Source: Bacteroidales bacterium (lineage in GTDB: Bacteria; Bacteroidota; Bacteroidia; Bacteroidales; UBA932). From it: 9,790 nt of DNA. Location: positions 1 to 9,790 of the forward strand of contig JAFWPT010000232.1 in NCBI GenBank assembly GCA_017509375.1. Reading direction: 5' to 3'. Positions within the stretch are counted from its first letter, which is position 1; each line of letters starts with the position of its first letter. A model generated the notes under the pieces. The model was not told the origin of the DNA, ran no database searches, and saw only the letters and a program-made list of their open reading frames with translations. Of the stretch, positions 1 to 6,880 are shown one piece after another. The translations under genes and the position numbers were made by a program.

Positions 1-1095
1 GATGTTGGCTGTGCCTAAGGCTACGGCGGTCACCTTGCCGTCAGCATCGACGGTGGCGACGGCCTCGTTGTCGCTGCTCCAGGTGACGGTCTGGTCGGTA
101 GCGTCATCGGGTGTCACGCTGCTGACGCTGAGCGTCTCGGTATTGCCGGCCGAGATGGTGGTAGCGGTCTTGTTGAGCGTGATGGCGGTGACGAGAGTTG
201 CTGCGCTACCTTCCGTTGCCTGTCCTCCTGCGAGTGTCTCGCCGGTGGTCCAGTCCTGCACGGTGACGCTTGCCACCTCAATTCTGTTCTTACCCACTAC
301 GAGGTTGAAGGTGTAGCTGTTGCCTGCCTCCAGTTCGGGGATGCCCTTCACGAGGAGGGTGCTGCCTTCGCCGTCGCTCAGCTGGATGAAGCGGGCGCCG
401 CTGTCACCATAGCCAGGCACTACGAGGGCGGTGAAGGTGGAGTTCTGACTCCAGCCCCACCCATCGTTGCTGCCCTGTGCGTATGGCTGGATTTCTGTGC
501 TGCTGCCCGTGGGATTGCCGTCGGCAATGCCGCTGGCTTCGCTGTAGATGCGGACGTTGTCGACGGTCTTCTGGTCGTCACGGTACTGGCTGCCGAAGCC
601 GCTGATGCGTACGATGACGCGGGCCATCTTGCGCTCCAGCTGCATCTGGATGTCGCTGCCGCCCTCGGGACGGGAGATCACCTGCTGGCGGGTCATGTAG
701 TCGGCGAGGGCGATTTTCTCCACGCTGCTCTGGTCAGTGGGCAGGGTGAAGGTGGTCATCGACGTGCCGGTGGTCACGGGATAGTAGGCCGAGAAGGTGA
801 GCATGGGCTGTGTCCAGAGGAGGAACTTGTTGGGCACTGCCTCAGTCCATGTCTGGTCTTCGGTTGACGTGCACTGGAAGAGGACGGCCTCCTGGTCGTT
901 GGTGCTGACGCTGATTTGGTCGCCTTGGTTGAACTCGCGCTGCGTGTCGCCGGTGGCGATGGCGTTGGTCTTTGTAAGCGCTCCAACCGATACGGAGACC
1001 TTCACGGCGTTGTCCGGGCGCAAATTTTCTTTCTGGCAGCTGGCGAAAGCTCCTAAGAGAGTCAGGGCTGCAATGGCTGTGTATTTTGTTTTCAT
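1..1095 (-). CDS. Fimbrillin-like lipoprotein with C-terminal Big_2 domain (3' end outside window)
   Basis: The frame is open for 365 codons from the ATG at 1095 to the left edge, so the C-terminus is missing. Residues 1-20 form a lipoprotein signal ending in the lipobox GAFASC (Cys20), so an envelope-anchored product is expected. Residues about 30-295 show fimbrillin (Mfa_like_1-type) hallmarks: LTKT, then FNQGDQISV, a LLW...AYYP segment and a terminal VGKNRIEV...VQDW. From residue 302 follows a bacterial Ig-like group 2 (Big_2) repeat: ITLNKTATTISAG, then VTWSSDNEAVATVDADGKVTAV. Such repeats are common in adhesins. It is the last operon gene visible, 13 bp after the previous stop and without a Shine-Dalgarno. 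A tip or adhesin role is inference from the Ig domain and operon position. The segment before Big_2 (TTGETLAGGQA) resembles the extreme C-terminus of the fimbrillin at 2149-3033. Confidence 0.85.
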   Translation of the reverse strand, partial: MKTKYTAIAALTLLGAFASCQKENLRPDNAVKVSVSVGALTKTNAIATGDTQREFNQGDQISVSTNDQEAVLFQCTSTEDQTWTEAVPNKFLLWTQPMLTFSAYYPVTTGTSMTTFTLPTDQSSVEKIALADYMTRQQVISRPEGGSDIQMQLERKMARVIVRISGFGSQYRDDQKTVDNVRIYSEASGIADGNPTGSSTEIQPYAQGSNDGWGWSQNSTFTALVVPGYGDSGARFIQLSDGEGSTLLVKGIPELEAGNSYTFNLVVGKNRIEVASVTVQDWTTGETLAGGQATEGSAATLVTAITLNKTATTISAGNTETLSVSSVTPDDATDQTVTWSSDNEAVATVDADGKVTAVALGTANI

Positions 1096-1108
1096 AGGTC
1101 TGTCTTTT

Positions 1109-2122
1109 TTATTCAGTGCCGAGGTTGTCGCCGGGCTGGTCTTCCCATGAGCTGACGCTGAAGGCGCGGGCATTGAGGGTCGTGGTGTCATAGCCTACGG
1201 TGAGGGGCAGCGTGTAGTGCTTGCCCTGCTCAAGGGTGATGGCCTCGGTGTTGGTCCATGAGAACGAGCGCGTGCCAATCTTGAACGAGACGGTCAGTGC
1301 GCCGGCGGCAATCTCCTGCGGCACTACGATGGCCTCGTAGGTGGCATAGCTGTGCATGTCGGCATCGGTGGCAGCGGTAAAGGCGCACTGGTTAGCGAGG
1401 ATGTCGGCAGGGGTCGAAGCGGTGACGGTCACAGTGCCGTAGTTCTCGTTGGCGGTCTCCATGGCCTTGAACTGGTAGCCGGCGTTGGTGCCCTTGATGG
1501 TGAACTCAGTGATGTCTGAGTCATTGTTCAGTTTCGGGTCAACCTTGTAGAACTCGTTGGCCAGGTCGAGCGTCACGTCGAGCTTGGTCAGGGCGTGGTA
1601 GAAGTTGATGACCAGCTTGCCGTTCCGCATTAGCGTCTCCTCGATAGAGGGGTTGGCGATGGTCTTAGTCGGCATGGTAAGCAGGTCCTGCTGCTTCAGC
1701 TTGGCCTCGGTGCTCTGGTCGGCAGCCACGGTGAGGTTGGCACCGACGATGAAGTCATAGTCGCTGAATGCCTTGCCCTGCTTGTAGGCGGCGGTCACAG
1801 TGATGCGCTGCTGGTCGTTCTGCCAGAGCATACGGTTCACGGGTGTCCACTCAGTGCCGTCAAACTGTACGGTATTGAAGTAGCTGTAGGTGGCCGATGT
1901 GGGGTTGACAATCTTCACCTGGAACTGCTGACCGTTCTGGTTCACGTCGCTGCCAGTGATGCTGGCGCGGGTGGTTACGGCCGTGGGGTCAACGAGGTTG
2001 GTGGTGAAGCGCATCACGCCGTCCTCGGGGAACTGCGACTGGACGGGTTCCGTCACGGTTTTGTTGCATGCCGCAAGGGAAAGAATGGCGGCCGATGCAA
2101 GGAGTAAATGTTTACTGTTCAT
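1109..2122 (-). CDS. Fimbrillin family lipoprotein (divergent member)
   Basis: A 337-residue protein with a lipoprotein signal (lipobox SLAAC, Cys19). Family traits are an N-terminal strand ending in VTTRASITG, a WTPVNRMLW segment, the QQDLLTMP motif, and LVINFYHALTKLDVTLDL, which is the fimbrillin 'DLL...F.HA.aKL.V' signature. The C-terminal half ends in a short tryptophan motif (VSSWEDQPG). It is clearly more diverged from the four tandem copies upstream than those are from each other. In Porphyromonas, type V pilins are cut by an arginine-specific protease; the TTR|A site is a possible equivalent, but that is inference. The gene lies 26 bp after the preceding fimbrillin and 13 bp before the Big_2-containing gene, so co-transcription is very likely. 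A minor pilin or shaft/tip adaptor is the best guess. Confidence 0.85.
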   Translation of the reverse strand: MNSKHLLLASAAILSLAACNKTVTEPVQSQFPEDGVMRFTTNLVDPTAVTTRASITGSDVNQNGQQFQVKIVNPTSATYSYFNTVQFDGTEWTPVNRMLWQNDQQRITVTAAYKQGKAFSDYDFIVGANLTVAADQSTEAKLKQQDLLTMPTKTIANPSIEETLMRNGKLVINFYHALTKLDVTLDLANEFYKVDPKLNNDSDITEFTIKGTNAGYQFKAMETANENYGTVTVTASTPADILANQCAFTAATDADMHSYATYEAIVVPQEIAAGALTVSFKIGTRSFSWTNTEAITLEQGKHYTLPLTVGYDTTTLNARAFSVSSWEDQPGDNLGTE

Positions 2123-2148
2123 AACTGTTATTTTGAAATAAGGATTTT

Positions 2149-3033
2149 TTATTGCAGTGCTTGTCCACCGCTCAGGGTGGTGCCTTCGGTCCAGTCGTTG
2201 ATGCTCACCTCGCCCACTTCTATCTTGTTGCGGCCTACGATGAGGTTCACCGTGGTGTACTTGCCCGCCTCCAGGGGGATGTCCTCCGTGTGGGTATAGA
2301 CGTAGGCCTGGCCGCCGATGGTGAGCGTGACGGTGCGGAAGCCCGTCTGCGGAATCATCAGGCCGCTGAAACTGCGGGCATAGCCCGTGGCCGCATCCTT
2401 GGCGGCAAGGGCGACGGCGGCCTGCTCACCGGCAGCGTAGGTCTTAGCCAGATAGTCGATGGTGCAACTCCCCGCAGCCGTAGCCTCGCAGGAAGTCACC
2501 TCGGGGGCAGCATCCCACTGGTTGCGGAAGTTCGCGTTGACGTAGAGCTTCGCCATAGCGTGGTCGAAGGTGAGGCTCACAGGGTTCTGCGCGGATGTGA
2601 GTCCGCTCAGCTGGCGGGCCACCAGGAGGTCGCTCTTCTCATAGTCGGTGTTGTCCACCGTATAAGGGTCGGCCGTGAAGGATTTTACCTCGCGGGCCGG
2701 AGCTACGGCCAGGAAGTAGTGCTGGATGTCCACATCGGCCCAGAGCATCTGGGTCTTCGGCGTCCACTTGCCGTCCGCGCCAAGGGTGTTGGTGACATTG
2801 TCCACCACCAGCTTGGCGGGAATGGCGGTTTTGTCCCCCGTCCACGCAAAGAGCGAGAGGCTGTCGCCGGCTTCGAAGGCGGTCTTGTTGCCCTCATAGC
2901 TGGCTTTCGTCATATCTCCGATACGGGCTTCCACGGTTATGAAGCGGCTGCCCTCGGCCACATTGCTCTTGTTGCAGGAGGCCAGCGCCAGGATGCCCAG
3001 TGCTGCTACAACTATATTTTTCATGGTATTCAT
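2149..3033 (-). CDS. Fimbrillin family lipoprotein, tandem copy 4
   Basis: A 294-residue lipoprotein (lipobox LALASC, Cys20) of the fimbrillin family and the most diverged of the four tandem paralogs. It shares with them the MTKASYEG strand, AFEAGDSLSLFAW, KLVVDNVTNTLG, HYFLAVAPAREVKSF and PVSLTFDHAMAKLYVN. It lacks the extended middle part (GNPPSQ...IDYIHKAVTATGE) in its usual form. The C-terminus (VGRNKIEVGEVSINDW, then LSGGQ) is closer to that of the Big_2 protein at 1-1095 than to the other tandem copies. The chosen ATG at 3033 overlaps the previous stop as ATGA, which suggests translational coupling. A second in-frame ATG at 3024 (MKN...) would also leave a good signal peptide. Alternative or minor pilin is the likely role. 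Confidence 0.88.
   Translation of the reverse strand: MNTMKNIVVAALGILALASCNKSNVAEGSRFITVEARIGDMTKASYEGNKTAFEAGDSLSLFAWTGDKTAIPAKLVVDNVTNTLGADGKWTPKTQMLWADVDIQHYFLAVAPAREVKSFTADPYTVDNTDYEKSDLLVARQLSGLTSAQNPVSLTFDHAMAKLYVNANFRNQWDAAPEVTSCEATAAGSCTIDYLAKTYAAGEQAAVALAAKDAATGYARSFSGLMIPQTGFRTVTLTIGGQAYVYTHTEDIPLEAGKYTTVNLIVGRNKIEVGEVSINDWTEGTTLSGGQALQ
3030..3033 (-). promoter_or_regulatory. ATGA stop/start overlap
   Basis: The TGA of the upstream fimbrillin (3030-3032) and the ATG of the next one (3031-3033) share bases. This is the only overlap inside the pilus operon. It suggests termination-reinitiation between these two copies and supports 3033 as the real start of the downstream gene. Confidence 0.7.
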
Positions 3034-3983
3034 ATTAATAATTGTGTGGGGTCAATAACTTTTCCGTCAATGGTTGCCTCCTCGGCCCAGTCCACGATGC
3101 TGATGCCGTCCTTGGCCAGGGTAATCTGGTCGCGGCCGATGGTGAGGTTCACCGTGGTCACCTTGCCGCTTACCAGCGGAATGTCGGCGCTGTGCGTGAA
3201 CACATAGGTGCCGTTGCCGCCCAGCCACTCGCTATTGCCGCTAAGGGTGATGGTGAGGGTGCGGAAGCCTTCCTGGGGGACCATCAGCGTAGTCCAGGAG
3301 GCGTTCTCCACCTGGTTCATGGCCACACCGGCAGCCTCGCCCGTGGCCGTCACCGCCTTGTGGATGTAGTCGATTGTGGCATGGTCCTTGGCCGTGGCCA
3401 CGATACCCCCAATCAGGGCTTCGGCAATCTCCGTCTGCGAGGGCGGGTTGCCTTCCGTCCACTGGTTGCGGAACGTAAGGTTCACGTTGAGCTTGGCCAT
3501 CGCGTGCTCGAAGCTGAGGCTCACCGGATTGTCGGCAGCCGTGACGCCACTGTCGTTGATGGCAATAAGAAGGTCGCTCTCCTGGTACTTCTCCGCTGCG
3601 AAATCCAGCGTATAAGGGTCTGCGGTGAAAGACTTCACCGCACGGGCCGGAGCAACCGCCATGAAGTAGTGCGGGTCCTCCGTGTTGTCCCAGAGCATCT
3701 GGGTCTTCGGCTGCCACAGGCCGTCCGTGCCCAGGGTGTTGGTGACGTTGTCCACCACCAGGTCTTTGGAAATGGCGGTCTTGTCTCCCAGCCAGGCAAA
3801 GAGCGCAAGGCTGTCGCCGGCCTCGAAGGCCGACTTGTCCCCGTCATAGGCCACCTTGGTCATGGAACCGATAGACGCCGTCACCGTGATGGACCGGGAT
3901 GACGCGATGTCGTGTCCCTTATTGCAGCCCGACAGCACCAGGCCCGCTGCAACGGTGAAAAGAATGCTGATATACTTTTTCAT
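3030..3983 (-). CDS. Fimbrillin family lipoprotein, tandem copy 3
   Basis: A 317-residue putative pilin lipoprotein (lipobox LVLSGC, Cys20). Motifs in order: ITVTASIGSMTKVAYDG (about 33-49), AFEAGDSLALFAW, LVVDNVTNTLG, WQPKTQMLW, HYFMAVAPARAVKSF, YQESDLLIAIN, NPVSLSFEHAMAKLNVN, then IDYIHKAVTATGE, ASWTTLMVPQEGFRTL, and a C-terminal VTTVNLTIGRDQI...SIVDW strand. These match the Mfa_like_1 fimbrillin layout. The N-terminal ~75 residues are nearly identical to those of the next upstream copy (starting at 4950). Its reading frame is intact where that copy has a stop. The ATG at 3983 starts a canonical MKKY signal peptide and lies 13 bp after the ancestral stop of the preceding copy. Confidence 0.9.
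   Translation of the reverse strand: MKKYISILFTVAAGLVLSGCNKGHDIASSRSITVTASIGSMTKVAYDGDKSAFEAGDSLALFAWLGDKTAISKDLVVDNVTNTLGTDGLWQPKTQMLWDNTEDPHYFMAVAPARAVKSFTADPYTLDFAAEKYQESDLLIAINDSGVTAADNPVSLSFEHAMAKLNVNLTFRNQWTEGNPPSQTEIAEALIGGIVATAKDHATIDYIHKAVTATGEAAGVAMNQVENASWTTLMVPQEGFRTLTITLSGNSEWLGGNGTYVFTHSADIPLVSGKVTTVNLTIGRDQITLAKDGISIVDWAEEATIDGKVIDPTQLLI
3787..3839. repeat. 53-nt block identical to 4754-4806
   Basis: An exact match between the 5' parts of copies 3 and 2 (encoding DKSAFEAGDSLALFAWLG). The surrounding bases up to the signal peptide differ at only a handful of positions. Copy 1 is clearly different at this place. Confidence 0.8.
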
Positions 3984-3996
3984 GATGCTTCCGTGT

Positions 3997-4194
3997 TTAG
4001 ATTAACATTTGGGGCTTGGACACTTCACCGTTCAAGGCATCTCCCCAGGAGACCCAGTCGGTAATCTGGATGCCGTCCTTGTCCAGGGTAATCTGGTCGC
4101 GGCCGATGGTGAGGTTCACCGTGGTCACCTTGCCGCTCTCCAGCGGGATGTCCTCCGGGCTGTGGAACACATAGGTGCCGTCGCCGCCCAGCCA
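3997..4194 (-). pseudogene. In-frame 3' remainder of fimbrillin copy 2, beyond an amber codon
   Basis: Directly after the TAG at 4195-4197 the same frame stays open for 65 codons to a TAA at 3997-3999. It encodes the expected fimbrillin C-terminus: WLGGDGTYVFHSPEDIP, SGKVTTVNLTIGRDQI, then GIQITDW. Without the TAG the gene would be 317 codons, exactly the length of copy 3. The sister copy at 4963-5901 reads DQW where this one reads D-stop-W, so a single CAG to TAG transition explains it. There is no start codon or spacing for independent expression. Confidence 0.8.
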
Positions 4195-4950
4195 CTAGTC
4201 GTTGCCGTTCAGGGTAATGTAAATGTAGCGCACACCGGCCTGGGGAATCATCAGGGTGGTCCAGGAGGCGTTCTCCACCTTGTTCATGGACACCTGAGCC
4301 CACTCGCCCGTAGCCGTCACGGCTTTCTGGATGTAGTCGATGGTGGCGTGGTCCTTGGCCGTGGCCTCCACACTCTCAATCAGGGCTTCGGTAATCTCCT
4401 TTTGGGAAGGCGGATTGCCCTCCGTCCACTGGTTGTGGAACTTGAGGTTCACGTTGAGCATGGCCATGGCGTGCTCGAAGGTGAGACCGACGGGGTTGTC
4501 GGTGGCTTTGAGACCGCTGTCATTGATGGCTATCAGAAGGTCGCTCTCCTGGTACTTCCCGGCCGAGGAATCCAGGACGTAAGGGTCTTCGGTGAAGGAC
4601 TTCACCTCACGGGCTGGAGCAACCGCCATGAAGTAGTGCAGGGAGGTCATGTCGTCCCAAAGCATCTGCAGCTTGGGCTGCCACAGGCCGTCCTTGCCCA
4701 GGGTGTTCACAACATTGTCTACCACCAGCTCTTCGGGGATGGCGGTCTTGTCACCCAGCCAGGCAAAGAGCGCAAGGCTGTCGCCGGCCTCGAAGGCCGA
4801 CTTGTCTCCGTCATAGGCCACCTTGGTCATGGTGCCGATGGACGCCGTCACCGTGATGGACCGGGATGACGCGATGTCATGTCCCTTATTGCAGCCCGCC
4901 AGCATAAGCCCGGCCGCGGCGGTGATAAAGAGGGTAAGATATTTTTTCAT
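4195..4950 (-). CDS. Fimbrillin family lipoprotein, tandem copy 2, truncated by an internal TAG
   Basis: 251 residues from the ATG at 4950, ending at an in-frame amber codon. The lipobox is LMLAGC (Cys20). The conserved series is present: MTKVAYDG, AFEAGDSLALFAW, LVVDNVVNTLG, HYFMAVAPAREVKSF, YQESDLLIAIN, PVGLTFEHAMAMLNVN, IDYIQKAVTATGE, ASWTTLMIPQ. The protein stops at LNGND, so it loses about 65 residues including the final strands. In type V pilins, C-terminal strands take part in subunit-subunit strand exchange (family knowledge), so the short form would probably not polymerise normally. The first ~75 residues match copy 3, while the middle matches copy 1 closely, including a 77-nt identical block, so this gene is a mosaic. 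Because neighbouring genes end in TAG (5917-5919 and 6881-6883), reassignment of TAG to glutamine is unlikely. A recent mutation, strain polymorphism or sequencing error are the alternatives. Confidence 0.8.
   Translation of the reverse strand: MKKYLTLFITAAAGLMLAGCNKGHDIASSRSITVTASIGTMTKVAYDGDKSAFEAGDSLALFAWLGDKTAIPEELVVDNVVNTLGKDGLWQPKLQMLWDDMTSLHYFMAVAPAREVKSFTEDPYVLDSSAGKYQESDLLIAINDSGLKATDNPVGLTFEHAMAMLNVNLKFHNQWTEGNPPSQKEITEALIESVEATAKDHATIDYIQKAVTATGEWAQVSMNKVENASWTTLMIPQAGVRYIYITLNGND
4532..4608. repeat. 77-nt block identical to 5495-5571
   Basis: By direct base comparison this stretch of fimbrillin copy 2 is identical over 77 nt to 5495-5571 in copy 1. It encodes the KSFTEDPYVLDSSAGKYQES...LLI region. 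Copy 3 differs at many bases here. The block is one side of the mosaic structure of copy 2. Confidence 0.85.
4754..4806. repeat. 53-nt block identical to 3787-3839
   Basis: The partner of the preceding block, in direct orientation about 967 bp away. Together with the 77-nt repeat it shows that copy 2 takes its 5' end from the copy 3 type and its middle from the copy 1 type. Confidence 0.8.
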
Positions 4951-4962
4951 GATACTTCTGGT

Positions 4963-5901
4963 TTAGTTCATTTCAGGTTTAAACACTTCTCCGTCATATG
5001 CGTCCGGGTTCACTACCCAGTCGGTGATAACGATGCCGTCCTTGTCCAGGGTAATCTGGTCGCGGCCGATGACAAGGCTCACCGTCGTCACCTTGCCGCT
5101 CTCCAGCTTGATGTCTTCCGGGGAACGGTAGGTATAGGTGCCGTCGCCGCCCAGCCACTGGTCGTTGCCGCTCAGGGTAATGTAAATGGTGCGGAAATTC
5201 TCCTGCGGTATCATCAGGGTGATCCAGGAGGCGTTCTTCACCTTGTTCAGGGCCACCTGGGCCCACTCGCCCGTGGCCGTCACCGCCTTGTGGATGTAGT
5301 CGATGGTGGCGTGGTCCCTGGCCGTGGCCTCCACACTCCCAACCAGGGCCTCGGTAATCTCCGTCTGCGAAGGAGGGTTGCCCTCCGTCCACTGGTTGTG
5401 GACCCGGATGTTCACATTGAGGATAGCCATGGCGTGGTCGAAGGTGAGACTGACGGGATTGTCATTGGCCGTGAGACCGGCGACGTTGATGGCAATCAGA
5501 AGGTCGCTCTCCTGGTACTTCCCGGCCGAGGAATCCAGGACGTAAGGGTCTTCGGTGAAGGACTTCACCTCGCGGGCTGGGGAAACCGCCATGAAGTAGT
5601 GGTCCGTCACCATGTCCAGCCAGCGCATCTGGGTGGCGGGGGCCCACAGGCCGTCCGTGCCCAGCGTGTTGGTGACGTTGTCCACCACCAGCTCTTCGGG
5701 AATGGCGGTCTTGTCACCCACCCAGGCAAAGAGGGAGAGGTCGTCGCCCGCCTCGAAGGCGGCCTTGGTGCCATCGTAAGATACCTTGGTCTCACGAATG
5801 CCGGCCGTTATGCGCATGGCGCCGGATTCCTTGCTCACACCAGCCTTGTTACAGGCCGCGGTGCAAAGGAACGCAAGGGTAATAAATGCAATCTTTTTCA
5901 T
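4963..5901 (-). CDS. Fimbrillin family lipoprotein, tandem copy 1
   Basis: A 312-residue lipoprotein (lipobox CTAAC, Cys17), the first of four tandem fimbrillins. Motifs: GIRETKVSYDG, AAFEAGDDLSLFAW, LVVDNVTNTLG, HYFMAVSPAREVKSF, YQESDLLIAIN, PVSLTFDHAMAILNVN, GNPPSQTEITEALVG, IDYIHKAVTATGE, ASWITLMIPQENFRTI, and a complete C-terminus (NDQWLGGDGTY...VIGRDQI...IVITDW). It is the intact reference for the truncated copy 2. The N-terminal ~40 residues are shorter and different from copies 2 and 3. The Arg at GIRETK is a candidate for protease maturation like that of P. gingivalis pilins, by inference. It starts 15 bp after the previous stop with no Shine-Dalgarno. The upstream TAG stop (5917-5919) is in the same frame as this ATG, so read-through would join the two proteins. 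As first fimbrillin in the operon it is a good candidate for the main shaft pilin. Confidence 0.9.
   Translation of the reverse strand: MKKIAFITLAFLCTAACNKAGVSKESGAMRITAGIRETKVSYDGTKAAFEAGDDLSLFAWVGDKTAIPEELVVDNVTNTLGTDGLWAPATQMRWLDMVTDHYFMAVSPAREVKSFTEDPYVLDSSAGKYQESDLLIAINVAGLTANDNPVSLTFDHAMAILNVNIRVHNQWTEGNPPSQTEITEALVGSVEATARDHATIDYIHKAVTATGEWAQVALNKVKNASWITLMIPQENFRTIYITLSGNDQWLGGDGTYTYRSPEDIKLESGKVTTVSLVIGRDQITLDKDGIVITDWVVNPDAYDGEVFKPEMN
5495..5571. repeat. 77-nt block identical to 4532-4608
   Basis: The partner of the repeat in copy 2, about 960 bp away in direct orientation. Such blocks can support gene conversion or unequal crossing-over among the tandem pilin genes. Confidence 0.85.
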
Positions 5902-5916
5902 ATCTGTTATTGTTTG

Positions 5917-6870
5917 CTATTCCATGTCGGGGTTCAGAATCTCTCCGCTGTAGCTCCAGCCGTCCGTCCATTCGTTGATGGAGATGGAGCTGATGTACAT
6001 GAACGAAGCCAATTTCTCATAATCCAGTTCCAGGATATACTTCTTACCGTTTTCCATGACGGGGGCAACGCCCTTGTAGTCCAGCTCAAGGCCCTTGTTG
6101 GTCCTGACATGGAAGAAAAGGGTGGTCTGCGTAACGCCAGACGCCGTAGGGAACACCTTGAACTCCTCCACCGCCGACAGCGCATTGGACGCATTGAGCC
6201 GGCCCAGGACCACGTCTTCGCCCAGCTCCGCGCTGGGGACGCCCCAGTGCTCCGCGCTGCGCTCGTCGGTGAGCGTGACGTAATGGGCGGGGCCACGCAT
6301 GCTTACGTCAATGGTGGTCCCCTCCGGGACGTTGCTGATCTTGAGGGTGAAAAGGGCCAGCAGACGGTCCAGGTCCAGGTGAACCGTGGACATCTTGTCC
6401 TTCTCCACTTTCACATGCGCCAAACCGTTCCACGCCTGCCGCGGGTTGGAGGAGGCATGGATGAGGCTGGCATAGGTGGCAGGGAGGGTGTGCTCCGCCT
6501 TGGTGGGGAGCGTCTCGCCCAGCTCAAAGCCGTTGGACGCGTCCATATTGGCCGCAACCAGAACGTCGTATTCTCCCTCCGGAAGCGGAAGCATCCACTC
6601 GCTGGCCTCCGAAGGGGAACGGAACTCATGCACTTCCTTGACACCCCCAACGCCGGTCACCGTGAACTTCAGGTGCGTAATCTCGCTCTTGATGTCCGCA
6701 ACGTCCTCCCAGCTGAGGTCGTCGCCAAGGAAGCCACGCCCCTGCGGGGCCGGGTACTTGTCCGTCTGCTCGTCCTGCGGCATGTCCACCTCGAAATGCG
6801 TCTTGTGCTGGCAGGCGCCCAGGCTCAGCAGCGCAGCTGCCGTGAGTAATATTATATAAGTCTTTTTCAT
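5917..6870 (-). CDS. Fimbrial accessory/anchor lipoprotein, possibly Mfa2/FimB-like
   Basis: 317 residues from the ATG at 6870. A TTG 21 bp further upstream (6891) would overlap the preceding gene's stop and push a hydrophilic stretch ahead of the signal peptide, so it is rejected. MKKTYIILLTAAALLSLGAC is a clear lipoprotein signal (Cys20). Later features are ITHLKFTVTGVGG (about 66-80), a short LPEGEYDVLVAAN turn resembling the 'LP.GeY.v...N' element of Mfa2/FimB-type anchors, a long beta-rich body, and a C-terminal ISSISINEW motif as in fimbrillins. It does not carry the AFEAGDSL or DLL...HAMAKL motifs of the pilins downstream. Its place between the OmpA-like gene and the pilin array matches Bacteroidales pilus operons in which the anchor precedes or follows the pilin. 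The family assignment is tentative. The stop is TAG. Confidence 0.75.
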   Translation of the reverse strand: MKKTYIILLTAAALLSLGACQHKTHFEVDMPQDEQTDKYPAPQGRGFLGDDLSWEDVADIKSEITHLKFTVTGVGGVKEVHEFRSPSEASEWMLPLPEGEYDVLVAANMDASNGFELGETLPTKAEHTLPATYASLIHASSNPRQAWNGLAHVKVEKDKMSTVHLDLDRLLALFTLKISNVPEGTTIDVSMRGPAHYVTLTDERSAEHWGVPSAELGEDVVLGRLNASNALSAVEEFKVFPTASGVTQTTLFFHVRTNKGLELDYKGVAPVMENGKKYILELDYEKLASFMYISSISINEWTDGWSYSGEILNPDME

Positions 6871-6880
6871 AACGCGTTCT

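Noticed and set aside
4195..4197. TAG read as glutamine (stop-codon reassignment)
   Set aside because: Genes ending at 5917, 6881 and 9016 use TAG as their natural stop, so general reassignment does not fit.
5902..5919. Read-through fusion of the accessory lipoprotein and fimbrillin copy 1 (the TAG is in frame with the next ATG)
   Set aside because: The downstream gene has its own complete lipoprotein signal, and a fusion would place it internally. The in-frame relation has a one-in-three chance.
4879..6849. Long open frame on the plus strand (656 codons), and similar plus-strand frames at 2152-3207, 3042-3902, 4009-4869 and 6935-7936
   Set aside because: They lie opposite well-supported fimbrillin, accessory and OmpA genes. 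Their products are Gly/Val/His/Arg-rich with no recognisable motif, and several span gene boundaries. They are a by-product of GC-rich codon use on the minus strand.
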